From assembly GCF_964019385.1 (NCBI RefSeq), contig NC_088649.1, positions 14,314,108-14,378,107 on the forward strand: a DNA stretch of 64,000 nucleotides, written 5' to 3'. Below, one piece after another: positions 43,466 through 55,180 of this stretch. The stretch is from Sycon ciliatum. Taxonomy: Eukaryota > Porifera > Calcarea > Leucosolenida > Sycettidae. The translations under genes were made by a program, and so were the position numbers. How positions within the stretch are numbered: position 1 is the first letter of the stretch; each line of letters begins with the position of its first letter. The notes beneath the pieces are model-generated. The model saw only the letters and a program-made list of their open reading frames with translations, made no database searches and was not told the origin of the DNA.

Positions 43466-44934
43466 CACACACATAACGTTACTTGGTTGGCAAAAGAGGT
43501 CACCACGTATCCAGGCAGATATTGCCCAAGGTCTGCTGCCGTTGGGGTTACAGTTTCCTTGCATGGAAACTTTCCACATACACACAACGGTATAACCGAC
43601 AAGCTTCAAGAGAATAGGACAGAGTCGCGCCACAATCGTAGCCGAAATTTCAAGTCATGTAGAAGAATTGAAATTTCTGTATTTTGGTATTTCACTCTTT
43701 TGGCTGGGAGTATTAAGACAGATAGCAGTGAGACATTCAGATTTAAAGCTACAGTATATCGGGAATACTGTTCGCTTGTAGCTATGACTGAGGGAGCGAT
43801 TGATACGCTATAGAAAAGAAGCATGCGTACTTTTGGTCTTGATGCACAGCCGCCCTGGCAGAGCATAAGAGATACCCTCAGACAACACCCGGTAGATATA
43901 GAAGACAGACTACAAACAACCTGTCATGCCAGTTGTGAGATTCTCCACAGATAGCAAGAAACTATCACTTCAGAAAGATTTTCGTAACTTTTAAAAGACA
44001 GCTGGTCTCTGCGCGGTCCGTGTGTATTGGTGACCTGTACGAGGTCCCCTTTTGGCGCTGTGTCCGTGCGGACAAACCCCCCGACAACATCTGTTGGCAG
44101 ATCCAATTGTATGATGATAAACACGGGTTACAGACTACTAGTATTCATATGGCAGGCAAATCCACGTTAACGGGAGAATTGTCACGACTTTCATGCACGA
44201 TTAATCGCCTGCACGAGAGCCAAGCATGACCGAGGGCATTCACATTTCTCGCCTGCTTCTCTACGGCGAGTGCATAGGTTTGCCGGAGGGAATAGAAGCC
44301 ACTTTTCAGGCGGTGTTGCACATGGGGAATGACAACGTGATCTTGTGTCGTCATCCTTGAAGCTACAACTCTCCGATACCAGTTTATCTTCCATGCGACC
44401 TCTTACCTCTGTGCGTTTTCCGATGCACAAGAGCACGCTACAAGTACAAGTATAAGTCCATTCATCGGAAACTGTCCCGCTAGCTGTTGAAAGTCCGATT
44501 TGGGCCGAATTGAGGATCAAAAACCCACTTTATATCTCAAAAATCCGGGTTTGGGATCTGCTTCTCCAGACATTTTGCCGTGGCATACCTGTCCTAATTT
44601 TGTAAAACCTGGCTGAATTTCTATTTCCCTGTTCTTGGACTTTTCTGGCCTCAAATGTGGCAAGGAGTAATTGCACGGGTCACACAATGCAGGATGTACT
44701 GTTGTTTTCACGATATCTACAACTATGTGCGGGAGACACCAAAAAGTTAGGGTGCCAGTTTCCAATGAATCATGTACTGTAGTAGGCCTGTACTCAGAAT
44801 ACTTTTTAGGTGTTTTGAGATATCGCGTGAAGTTGTCTTGGAGCAAGAACAGGAACTGTGGCTGAAGTACGTGATGTGCGTGCCCGAACCTACCGGAGAT
44901 TAATTAAGAACAAGCTGTGTTGCATATGACGTAC

Positions 44935-45132
44935 CTTGGCAGTTGGGTATGTCGCTCCACACGGCTGTCTGGCTGGCGTTGTCGTACTTGCAGCGCGGTC
45001 GTTTGTACGGTATACTTATCACAGAGCTGTGATTGCAGACGATGACGGCCTCGCCACCCAGACGCCGATGGCCAGTGTAGAGAACGAGGGAGAACCTCCC
45101 GGCTGCCAGCTCTGGGCAGAAGTTCTCGATAG
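44935..45132 (-). CDS. Sushi (CCP) domain exon
   Basis: A 198 bp exon between acceptor TTCTGACGCAG and donor CAAG/GTACGT, phase 1 at both ends as is usual for exons that shuffle sushi domains. The encoded ~66 residues show the CCP pattern of four cysteines (FCPEL, VCNHS, RCKYD, NCQ), an aromatic core and the Trp (AVWSDIPNC) before the last Cys. It is extracellular and would form two disulphides. It joins in phase to the last exon at 43,310. Confidence 0.85.
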
Positions 45133-45288
45133 CTGCGTCAGAATATAAACACACACACGTTCAGTGAAATACAGTGGTATACACACATGCATGCACACAC
45201 ACAGACATACTCACACACAGACACACACTTACAGACAGACAGACAGACACATGCAGACATACATGCACGCACACATGCACACAAACAC

Positions 45289-45289
<1 letters not shown>

Positions 45290-45339
<50 letters not shown>

Positions 45340-45383
45340 ACTGCTACTGCTACTGCTACTGCTACTACTACTACTACTACTAA
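45290..45383. repeat. (CTG)n/(CTA)n microsatellite
   Basis: CTG units pass into CTGCTA and then CTA units. A very similar CTG-to-CTA pattern recurs at 49,968-50,126 beyond the intronic LINE-like element. Confidence 0.95.
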
Positions 45384-45812
45384 GGTGCTCGGAGGTGGAT
45401 GCACTTTTCAGTGCTCCCGTGTTCTTTGAATTTGAGTGCCCAGTGTGCATTTCCCTCGGTTCCTTGGCTTGCGGTGCTCGTCGATATCTAGCGTGCTAGC
45501 TATCTAGCCTGGTCATTATCCTTTCAGCGGTAGTCCCTTCAGTTAGGGACTTGGAGAGCATCGAGAGTTTTGCGAAATTTCTAGAATATTCTAGTCCCAG
45601 CCGTATTACAGTACCAGCGTTGCCTTGCTGGTGTCGCAGCTCATCGTGCCCAGTGCTGGCGGGTGGCGTCGCACACACATCTCCAGCTTGTGGAGCGCGT
45701 CGGATCAGCTTTCTAATCAGCTTTCTCGCCATGGTTACCGTGTGCATGGTTACCGTGTGCACTGTGCAGTTGTGATCGATCTCTACTAGTACTACTCTAG
45801 CGCTCTGGTGGC

Positions 45813-48800
45813 ATGTCACAGCCCGCTGGTGGATCGAAGCCATGCTGTGTGTGCAGCAAGTCGACTGGGAGCTGCCGTGGCTGCTCGTGTGCTGTGTCAG
45901 CCAGGGCCTGCGAGAGCTGCTACCCTGGTCGCGCGGGTAGGTGCCGCAATTTTGGTAATGCTCAGCTGATTCCGATTGTGCCGGTTGCAGATCCGAATCC
46001 AGCATTCCATTCGGATAGATCTCCTGAGAGGCCAGGCTTTTTGGGCAGGCGGCGCCGCTCATCACCTGGCGCTGTCGGAAGGGGCAGGAGTCATGCTCGG
46101 GATGGGTCGGCCTCCAGGTCTCCGGTGGCTCGTGTACCGGGACGCCGTGGTCGTAGCCGTCGTGCACTTTCGCCCCGATTCAGACCCATTGATGGCCCTG
46201 TGCGTGGCGCTTCCACTCCACCGCACGCCGGGTGTGTTGATGGTGCTGCAGCTGTCTCCATTGCGGCAATGAATGTCCCCAGCCGTGATTCCAGGGATCC
46301 CAGTTCGAGGGATGACAGTGCCCCAGTTTCGGAGCCTGTTCCGCGGCCTGGAGCCCCGGATGTGGCACCGCGCTCTGCTGTTGGATCAGAGCCGGTTTCT
46401 AACGCCCCTGGTGCACGTGGTTCTGTGCCGGATCCGGGATCGGATCCTGCTGCTGCTGCTGCTGTTACTACTGAGTCTGTTCTCAGCGCATATGAGGAGG
46501 TCATCACGTGGCGTCGGAATCTATTTATTGTGCCACATGGAGCCGTGGGTCGGCGGTTTGTGGCTCTGCTGGCTGACCTCATGCACTCGTTTGCTGTTGG
46601 TGGTGCAGCGCGCCGGCATGCCTGGGCGGCTGTGGTCGTGGCTTCCCAGTTGCTCCTACAGAAGCCATGTGCTACCCAGTACGGGGCTTCGGCACCGCAC
46701 CTTGATCGGCGTCTCGGCCTATGGGAATCTGGGCGGATTGGTGAGCTGCTGCGCGAGGGACGGTGCCTCCAGGCACATTTGCCCCCTCTTCGGGACTCTG
46801 GGCCTCGGGAGGCAGATGGGCAAATTGATGATATGAGATTCAGCAAGCTGGTCTTCTCCGGCAGAATACAATCGGCCATTCGTCTCGCCTCATCAGCCTC
46901 GTCCGGTGGGGTATTGGCGATGGATGAGGTCATGGACGCCGACACTGGGAAGACCGTGAGAGATGCACTTCTCGAAAAGCACCCATTACCTGCTAGCCCT
47001 GACCCGAGCGTTCTGGTGGATGCGGCGGACAGGTCTGAATGTGATCCCATTCTGTTTGAGAGGCTGACACCCGCCTTGATTAAACGCGTCGCTCGCGAGA
47101 TGTCCGGCTCATCCGGCCCGTCTGGCCTTGACGCAGAGGCTTGGCAGCGAATGCTAACATGCTACGGAACTTGTTCGGACCGGCTGGCTTCTTCCATGGC
47201 GGAGACCGCCAGGCTTCTGTGCAGGGAGGATGTTGACCCGGATTCCTTGGCAGCCTTCACTGCGGCCCGGCTGATTCCGCTCAATAAGAACCCGGGCGTG
47301 CGGCCAATCGCAGTGGGTGAGGTGTTCCGTAGGATCGTCTGCAAGGCTGTCGCCCGAGTGATAGAGCCTGACATGCTCATGGTCACGGCTCCTCTGCAGC
47401 TGTGCGCGGGTGTCCCATCTGGCTGCGAGGCTGCGGTACATGCCATGGAGCACCTCTTTGAGCAACCAGCGACTGAGGGGATCCTACTGGTAGACGCAGG
47501 GAACGCTTTCAACTCGCTGAACCGTGCCGTCGCCATGCATAATGTACCCGTGGTCTGCCCGCCGCTTGGCCAGATCTTCCACAATACCTACCGTTCGCCA
47601 AGCCGATTGTTTGTTGCTGGTGGTGGCGAAGTGCTGTCGCGCGAGGGTACCTGTCAGGGCGATCCCTTGGCGATGGGAATATACGCTGTGGCCATAACGC
47701 CTCTCATACGCCGCTTGGGAGAGCTCTGACCCGATATCGTGCAGGAGTGGTACGCTGACGACGATTCCGCCGCTGGCCGTGTCCGGTCTCTGTTGCGCTA
47801 TTGGAACAGTGTGAAGGAGCTTGGCCCGGCCTATGGATATACCCCTAACCCAACGAAAACGGTGCTGCTGGTCAAAGAGGAGTGTTTGGAGGAGGCGTCC
47901 ACCCTGTTCGCCGGCACCGGCATCAAAATCATAACCTCCGGTTGTCGATATCTGGGAGGAGTGCTCGGCACAGGAAGCTTCAAGGCCGCGTACCTTGAGG
48001 AGGCGGTATCCGCCTGGTGCAGGCAGGTGGTGAACCTGGTATCTGTGGCCCGTACTCAGCCTCATGCAGTTTACGCCACGCTGCAGGGTGTCTATTCCAA
48101 GTGGCGCTACGTGCTCCGAGTGGCATCCTGCCCGCCTGCGTTACTAGAGCGCCTGGATACCCTGGTCAACCGCGACCTGCTACCCCTCCTCTTGGGTCGG
48201 GAGGTGCCTGATGAGGCAAGCCTTCGGCGACTCCTCTCAGTGCCCACCCGCCTTGGAGGCCTAAACATCCCGATTCTGGCGGCTGAGGCGGAGCGGGAGT
48301 ATTCCACTTCTGTTGCGGTGACGGAGCCGCTTGTACGTCTGATGGTCGGTGATGGTTCGGGGAGTGCCGTGCCCGATGGCGAGGAGGTGTCTTTGGCATC
48401 GCCTCAGAATCCACCATTGTCAGTTGCTTCTGCTTCTGCTGCGTCCGTGCCCGATGGCGAGGAGGTGTCTTTGGCATCGCACCGGAATGCACCATTGTCA
48501 GTTGCTTCTGCTTCTGCTGCGTCTTCTGCTGCGTCCGTTCGTGATCCTCCTGGACCTGTGACCCGGCCAGAACCTGGGGTCCACACCACCCAGCCGGTTC
48601 GTGATAACCCGTCTGTCGCAGCCGTTACCGAGTCCCGCAAGCGAGCGGTCTCACGTCGCAAGGACAAGGAGAAGTCGCAGAAGGCACTAGTCGCGGCGTT
48701 ATATCCCGATCTGCCCCCGCCTCAGAAATGCCTCACAGATATCGCCGGTGAGAAGGGCGTGTCGTCATGGCTGACGTGTGCCCCGCTTACTGCGCACCGG

Positions 48801-49515
48801 ACAATCCTGAATAAGTCCGACTTTCGAGATGCGGTGTGCATACGCTATGGGTACCTGCCACTGGATGTCCCGTGCAAATGCGCTTGTGGAGCGGACACCA
48901 CCCTACACCACTCGATGACGTGTCCACATGGGGGGGTACCCGATGGCACGTCATGACGAAATCCGGGACACCCTGGCGGCTGTCCTTGGCGATGTCGTGC
49001 CAGACGTGGAGGTCGAGCCTAGACTGCTCCCTCTCGATGGCGAGGTGCTCGCCGGCCGGACCGCCAATCGCAGCGCTGAAGCTCGTTTGGACATCAGGGC
49101 CGGGGGTTTCTGGACAAGGCAGCAGGACGCTTTCTTTGATGTCAGGGTCACCCACCCTAAAGCGTCCCTGCTGTCGCGTTCGGAAGCCCTTGGCCAACTG
49201 CGCACCAACGAGTTGGAGAAGAAGCGGAAATACTGCCAGAGGATCACGGACGTCGAGCGAGGTGCCTTCACTCCGTTGGTGTTTGCTACGAATGGCATGG
49301 CTGGGGCAGAGTGTGGAATGTTCCTGAAGCGGCTTGTTCAGCGCGTGGTGGAGAAGCACTCTGACCTACAGTACTCCGTCGTCATGCACCATCTTCGTGC
49401 CAAGATTGCCTTCTGCCTCCTCCGCTGGGCCGTAACCTGTCTGCGTGGATGCCGGGGAGCTCGGGGCGTACGCCGTGGCAATTCGTTTGTCACGGAGTGC
49501 AGGCTGCTCCGGTAG
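45813..49515 (+). mobile_element. Non-LTR retroelement with N-terminal zinc fingers, RT and restriction-like endonuclease
   Basis: This lies in the intron between the two sushi exons, on the opposite strand. The N-terminus has a Cys-rich motif (CCVCSK, CRGCSC, CESC). A disordered Ala/Pro/Arg-rich linker follows. The RT shows LVDAGNAFNSLNR near residue 560, GTCQGDPLAMGIY, and the catalytic EWYADDDS. The C-terminus holds CACGADTTLHHSMTCPHGG, then a PD-(D/E)xK-like nuclease region (RLDIRAGGF, AFFDVRVTHP, FTPLVFATNGMAG). Similar proteins are abundant in corals and sponges. The frame is interrupted twice, by one in-frame stop just before the YADD motif and one frameshift at a G-run near 48,940, so the copy is dead. 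Exact clade unknown. No LTRs or target repeats were seen. Confidence 0.82.
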
Positions 49516-49967
49516 TGGCATGGGGCTGTGTGGCCGATCCTAAACGGATGTGACGTAACGGACATATCTGTTTTTGAGCATGTCTTTGTTTTGTTTTTTT
49601 TGTTTTGTTTTTTTGTTTCTACTTTTATAATAGTTTGTTTTGTTTTGTTTATCGGACAGATCGAAGTAAGCATTCATACGCAGACAAATTATACATCCAC
49701 CACCCTATTGGTTTATGATGTTTTTACACATATACCCCCAATAGGCTATTTATCAGACTGGAGTTTTCAACTTACACATTCCACATTCACCACTCAATCG
49801 GCTTTTGGTTTGTTCACACATACGTACCATACGCGATCTATTGGACTTGAGTTTTACCTTGTGTCCTTTTTTGCAGTCTGCAGATTCTTTTGTTGGACAT
49901 TGTTTATTGAGGTTCTTGTTGCTTTTGGTTTACGCATATGCGTCATTTGCCCGTAAAAGAGGCCTTG

Positions 49968-49968
49968 T

Positions 49969-50041
<73 letters not shown>

Positions 50042-50081
50042 ACTGCTACTGCTACTGCTACTGCTACTGCTACTGCTACTG

Positions 50082-50126
<45 letters not shown>
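49968..50126. repeat. (CTG)n/(CTA)n microsatellite, longer copy
   Basis: About 24 CTG units, then CTGCTA, then CTA units. Same arrangement as 45,290-45,383. Confidence 0.97.
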
Positions 50127-50557
50127 TGTACAGCTACCCTATCGGGCCACGCCGCTCCCAGAAGCGGGAGACAACGACAAGAAGAGAGAAGAGAAGAGAG
50201 AGAAATCGCAACACACACACACACACACACTTGTACTTAATGCTCACTGCCAAAACTGGTCACGTGGGTCTCCCCAGGAGAGGGGAGAGAGACTCAAAAG
50301 GAATCTAGGAAAGATGGCTCAATTGTCTATTGAACCGCCCAACGGCCGACACCCCCTGAAATCCCCAAAACTCTGGGTGGACTTGAAAATGATCCCACTT
50401 ATTCGCTCACCACACCTCAGTAAGTGGGTGAGGACAAGGTGCAGAAAAAGGATTGACTGTATCAGGGTATCCGTCCCGGGATCCAACTGCAGTTACCCCT
50501 GCCCCCAGTGAAGGTAATACTTTCTACTAGTGTGGGTGACTAAATCAGAGTGACATA

Positions 50558-51042
50558 CAGTTGACCTACCCTTATAACGATATTTGCGTCAGACCAAGAA
50601 ATATTGTTATAAGGGTAATATTGTTATAGGGGTAACTGCAACTGGTTCATTTCATACACATACGTCATAATGCATGTATTTTGTTCATTTTTTACACTCT
50701 TCGTAGCCTAAAAAACTGATGTACATGCACATTATGTACACCGCAAGGTGCCCACTGGTGCCCCCATTGCATTTCGTCATGTCCCAGCGACTTATCAAGT
50801 GAAGCTTGCCCTACCTGGATAGTGGCCTCTACATATTCCCTGCTAGATATTGTTATAAAAAGGGAAATGTCGATTGGTCAGCCCATTTTATATCGTTATA
50901 GGGGTAATATCGTTATAGCAATATTGTTATAGAGGTAAGGCATTGTATACACAAGTCAATGGAGTGATTTGGTTTGGCAGAAAAATATCGTTATAAGGGT
51001 AATATCGTTATAGAGGTTATCGTTATAAGGGTAGGTCGACTG
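50558..51042. mobile_element. Tc1/mariner-pogo-type MITE, 485 bp
   Basis: CAGTTGACCTACCCTTATAA at left faces CAGTCGACCTACCCTTATAA (reverse) at right. TA flanks both. The interior repeats AATATYGTTATARGGGTAA motifs many times in both orientations. Confidence 0.88.
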
Positions 51043-51337
51043 TATATGTAGTAACTGGCCTTTCTCCACCTGCTCCCAGTCCCATGCCATCTCCACACTT
51101 ATTCAAAGGGACGACGATAACTACATTTGGAAGACTGTTTATTGACACGACGACGAAACACAACTAGACAAGACGAACTCAAGACGAAGACTGCTTTTCA
51201 TACCACAGCAACACGCGCATGCACCAACATAACATACACGCGACGGACACAAAATAACGTACTATATACGATAATTATGGTAAGTCTATCGATATACGGT
51301 ACATACGGTATGATACGGTAGAAAATCCGTCTACTAC

Positions 51338-51339
<2 letters not shown>

Positions 51340-51408
<69 letters not shown>

Positions 51409-51450
51409 GTGCACGCATGCACGCGGACACACACACACACACACACATGC
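51340..51450. repeat. (CA)n microsatellite
   Basis: A ~58 bp perfect CA tract followed by CA-rich sequence, within the intron of the sushi gene. Confidence 0.95.
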
Positions 51451-51885
51451 ACACACAGCATGTACGATAAGGGGGGACTGCCCTGAGCGCAAAGAGAAAC
51501 CCGACGGAGAGCAATCTCAGAATAATCTGTCTGAACGGAATGCGGCTGCCATGGTAGTCATGAATGCCAACACTACCATCCACAATCCCATCAAGAACAA
51601 CACCAGGAACAACAAATACTCTCTTATCAGCCACAGGCTATCGTGAGAATAAAGATTTGAAACAGAACATGGACAGAGCCAAAACAAACAAACAAACAAA
51701 CGGCAGCAACTGCCAGCAACAAATAGTGACAACAAAACACAAGAACAGCAGCAGCATACGCAACAGTAGCAGCAGCATACGCAACAGTAGCAGCAACAGG
51801 AACAGCAGCAGCAGCAGTAGCGGCGATGGCATTAAGTGGACACAGCGTTCGAAGCTCAAACACCCGTGGACAGGGCCCAACTTAC

Positions 51886-52074
51886 CAACACAATGCTGAT
51901 CACTGGACCAGTCAAGTCTGGTATTATTGACGATTATACACCGGCGCTGTACGGACGTACTCAGCTGAAAACCGGGGTGACAGACGATAACACCCAAGCT
52001 GTCCATCGATCGGTTTTTGGGTTTGTAGTGGACATCACCATTCGGATCGGTGAACTGCGAGCAAGTTGAATTGG
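51886..52074 (-). CDS. Sushi (CCP) domain exon, upstream
   Basis: A 189 bp exon between acceptor TTCTCTGTCCTGTAG and donor GTTG/GTAAGT, phase 1 at both ends, so it can splice in frame to the exon at 45,132. It encodes ~63 residues with CCP cysteines (STCSQF, VIVCHPGFQL, RRCIIV, QHCVG) and the Trp in RLDWSS. CHPGF(x)L is a typical sushi core. Exons further 5' on the minus strand (signal peptide, other domains) were not recognised in this window. Confidence 0.82.
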
Positions 52075-52160
52075 CTACAGGACAGAGAAGTATGGAAAAT
52101 GTACTCAACAACTTTCCTTGAAAGCTATTATTAAATTGTGAATTTACTAGTAATGTTTGT

Positions 52161-52464
52161 AACATGGGAAATTGTAGGCACAAGTTATGCGATCGAGTCC
52201 ACCAACTAAACCAGATTTTGAACAGTCAGACGTGCACAATCTAGCACAAAACTGACTGTTGGAATTAGCAATAATATCCATGAACCTTCCAAGTTGGAAG
52301 GCCGTTGGTTAGCGCTATCGAGCAGTGCTCAAGCTGACTTTGATGCCGTGGAATGTCTCAGTACTCCCTGTCAGTTTTGTGCTAGATTTTGCACGTCTGA
52401 CTGTTCAAAATCTGGTTTAGTTGGTGGACTCGATCGCATAACTTGCGCCCACAATTTCCATGTT
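52161..52464. repeat. Inverted repeat, ~95 bp arms and 113 bp loop
   Basis: 52,161-52,256 and 52,370-52,464 are near-perfect reverse complements, sharing GCGATCGAGTCCACCAACTA and AGATTTTG. ACTAGTAA lies outside both arms. Probably a foldback element or MITE. Confidence 0.85.
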
Positions 52465-52581
52465 ACAATTTTTTCCTTGGCTCACCATCTGAGTTCTTAC
52501 TAGTAATGGGAAAGAGGAATGGTGGGAGGGGGGGGGGGGGTTGTGAAAAGGTCACAGTGAACAAAGTAAAGGGGGAGTGTG

Positions 52582-52875
<294 letters not shown>

Positions 52876-52878
52876 GCG

Positions 52879-53706
52879 TGTGGAGCTGCTGGCAGTTCCT
52901 TCGTTGCCACTGCAAGCAGGTTTGGCCTCACTGTAAGCTTCACCAAGACCAAAGTTATGGTAGTGAATGCCCCGTCGCCACCATCCGGCCTTTTAGAGTT
53001 GCCTGAGGGTAGTATTGAGCTGGTGCCTGATTTTACGTATCTCGGCAGTTGTATTTCTTCGGATGGCCAGATGACTGCTGAGATCTCGGCTCGCTTGGCA
53101 AAAGCTTCCCGAGCATTTGGCACATTGCGCTCATCTGTCTTTTCCAATCGTGATCTCTCCGTCAAGACGAAGGTGCACGTATATTCGGCCGTTGTCTTGT
53201 CGACGCTGCTGTATGGTTGTGAAACCTGGGCAATTAAGTCCGTGGATGTTCGTCGGCTTGCAGCCTTTCATCACCGCTGTGTTCGTTTCCTGCTGGATAT
53301 TCGCAGAGTAACACAATGGCAGGAGCACATCTCCAACGCCACTCTCCTTGAACGAGCCAGGGTACAGCCGATCGAGGAGGCACTGAAAACGCGTCGACTC
53401 CGCTGGTTAGGCCATGTTGCTCGAATAGATGACTTCCGTATGCCAAAGTGTATCCTCTTCGGCGAACTGGACAAGACCCGGCCACGTCATGGGCCCCGGA
53501 AGCGGTGGTGGGACAATGTTGTGTCCGACATGAAGGACCGCCAGATAGCGGACTGGTACGACCTCGCCCAGGATCGCAGAGAGTGGAGATCAGCATGCAG
53601 CACCATTCCCCCGACCGAGCCCGTCACCTTAGACTTCGTTTGCACTTGTGGAAAGCGCTATCGCCGTCGCCAGGACTTGACTCGCCACGCCCGATTCTGC
53701 TCGTGA
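52879..53706 (+). pseudogene. 5'-truncated LINE (RTE-like): RT C-terminal part and zinc finger
   Basis: The frame begins at the end of the GT microsatellite, within the RT thumb region (LTVSFTKTKVMVV, FTYLGSCISSDG), and continues through TKVHVYSAVVLSTLLYGCETW, RRLRWLGHVARID and GPRKRWWDNV. It ends in a C2H2-type finger (CTCGKRYRRRQDLTRHARFC) and a stop. All motifs upstream of the RT catalytic centre are absent, as expected for incomplete reverse transcription. Its 3' flank is a TATTG-rich tail leading to a GT microsatellite. Clade assignment is by motif style only. Confidence 0.8.
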
Positions 53707-53771
53707 CTTGAACCCAGTTGGTCCCTTCGGGACCTGCTATCATCTCCGGATGGGCATATTGTATTGTATTG

Positions 53772-53773
<2 letters not shown>

Positions 53774-53848
<75 letters not shown>
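53774..53848. repeat. (GT)n microsatellite
   Basis: A perfect GT tract at the 3' tail of the LINE remnant, followed by a G-run. Confidence 0.97.
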
Positions 53849-53849
<1 letters not shown>

Positions 53850-54119
53850 TGGTGGGGGGGGGGGGAGAGGCACACATGGGTGCACGAGTTACAGACAGTC
53901 TACATGCAGCCAGCTGACAACTCACAGAATTCCTGATCATCATCCATCGCTACATCTGTCTCACTGGTCTTGTCCGAGTCTGCAATAATCACGCATAAAT
54001 GGCAATATGTAGCATTACACCTCACTCCATACACACTTACAGTCTTAGGCATGCTCTCCCTTACTGGTGTATATATCTCCATATACATTCGGTTCCTTGT
54101 TATAATATACAGTGACTTT

Positions 54120-54193
54120 TACGGCCTCATTTCCTCTGTGCTGCGCTGATGAGTCCACAAAGGACGAAGCAGTTCTGTCCGCAGATTGAGTAT
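54120..54193 (+). ncRNA. Lone hammerhead ribozyme segment with flanking 9 bp direct repeats
   Basis: This ~74 bp segment matches the ribozyme part of the array at 62.4-64 kb. Stem I is CTGCG/CGCAG (54,141-54,145 and 54,180-54,184), the core is CTGATGA (the standard U at position 7), stem II is GTCC/GGAC, and the cleavage triplet GTC ends at 54,179. The second core strand is GAAG rather than GAAA, so the A-U pair beside the cleavage site becomes G-U, which may weaken cutting. AGTGACTTT lies at 54,111-54,119 and 54,194-54,202, tightly bracketing the homologous part. Confidence 0.82.
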
Positions 54194-54591
54194 AGTGACT
54201 TTGATATACTTCTGTAGCACGTATACACTTCACGAGCACATTAACTGTACTCTGGTAAATGCAGTCAATGTATTACTGAAGGAGAGAATAGGTACTGCCG
54301 AGGCCAGTGGACTCACACGCTCTACAGTGGGGAAACCAATAACTCTACAGTGGGGAAACCAATAGGGGGGGGGGGGGGGAGATTATGTTAAAATGATGTC
54401 ATGTTGGCGAACCAGTGGAACCGCTTATGGTCGCTAAATATACTGGGGGTGAGTCGGCAGATTCACTTATGGGTGCCAAGTAAGCAGGGTGAGCCGGCGG
54501 TTTCGTTAAATTAAGCTATGACGCGACTTTGCCAACGCATCTAAAAGTATGATGTAATCTCCTAGCCTCTATAGTATAATAGGGAGCTCAG

Positions 54592-54939
54592 TGATGTCAT
54601 GTGACAGGTGAAAACTGCAGTGATGTAATGTGACAGGTGAACACTGCAGTGATGTCATGTGACAGGTGAAAACTGCAGTGATGTCATGTGACAGGTGAAA
54701 ACTGCAGTGATATCATGTGACAAGTGGAAACTGCAGTGATGTCATGTGACAAGTGAAAACTGCAGTGATATCATGTGACAGGTGAAAACTGCAGTGATGT
54801 CATGTGACAGGTGAAAACTGCAGTGATGTCATGTGACAGGTGAAAGCTGCAGTGATGTAATGTGACAGGTGAACACTGCAGTGATGTCACGTGACAGGTG
54901 AAAGCTGCAGTGATGTCATGTGACAGGTGAACACTGCAG
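54592..54939. repeat. 29 bp minisatellite, ~12 copies
   Basis: Unit CAGTGATGTCATGTGACAGG followed by TGAAAACTG, with a few substitutions among copies. Each unit carries TGATGTCA-like and CATGTGAC (E-box-like) motifs. Confidence 0.95.
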
Positions 54940-55135
54940 GTACAGTGGGCCCTTCGGGGCGGTTGTTTTGCGCTGATTTCGAGCCCAGCACAAACTTCTC
55001 CCCTGGTGACTTCACTCTGGTCGATGCTGTACAGGAGTCAGGACAGGCGAAAGCAGTTCTTGATCGGCCCGGCCATACCCTAGCCTTTCACAGGTTGTGT
55101 ATGATATGGCAGGTATACACACACACACGCACGCA

Positions 55136-55180
<45 letters not shown>

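Noticed and set aside
43311-43602. N-terminal extension of the receptor exon (CVCVCVC-rich)
   Set aside because: Translation of an intronic CA microsatellite. A good acceptor with matching phase lies at 43,310.
48349-48667. Short repeated frames near 48.4-48.6 kb
   Set aside because: Shadow of a ~75 bp internal duplication (SVPDGEEVSLAS) in the linker of the RT element.
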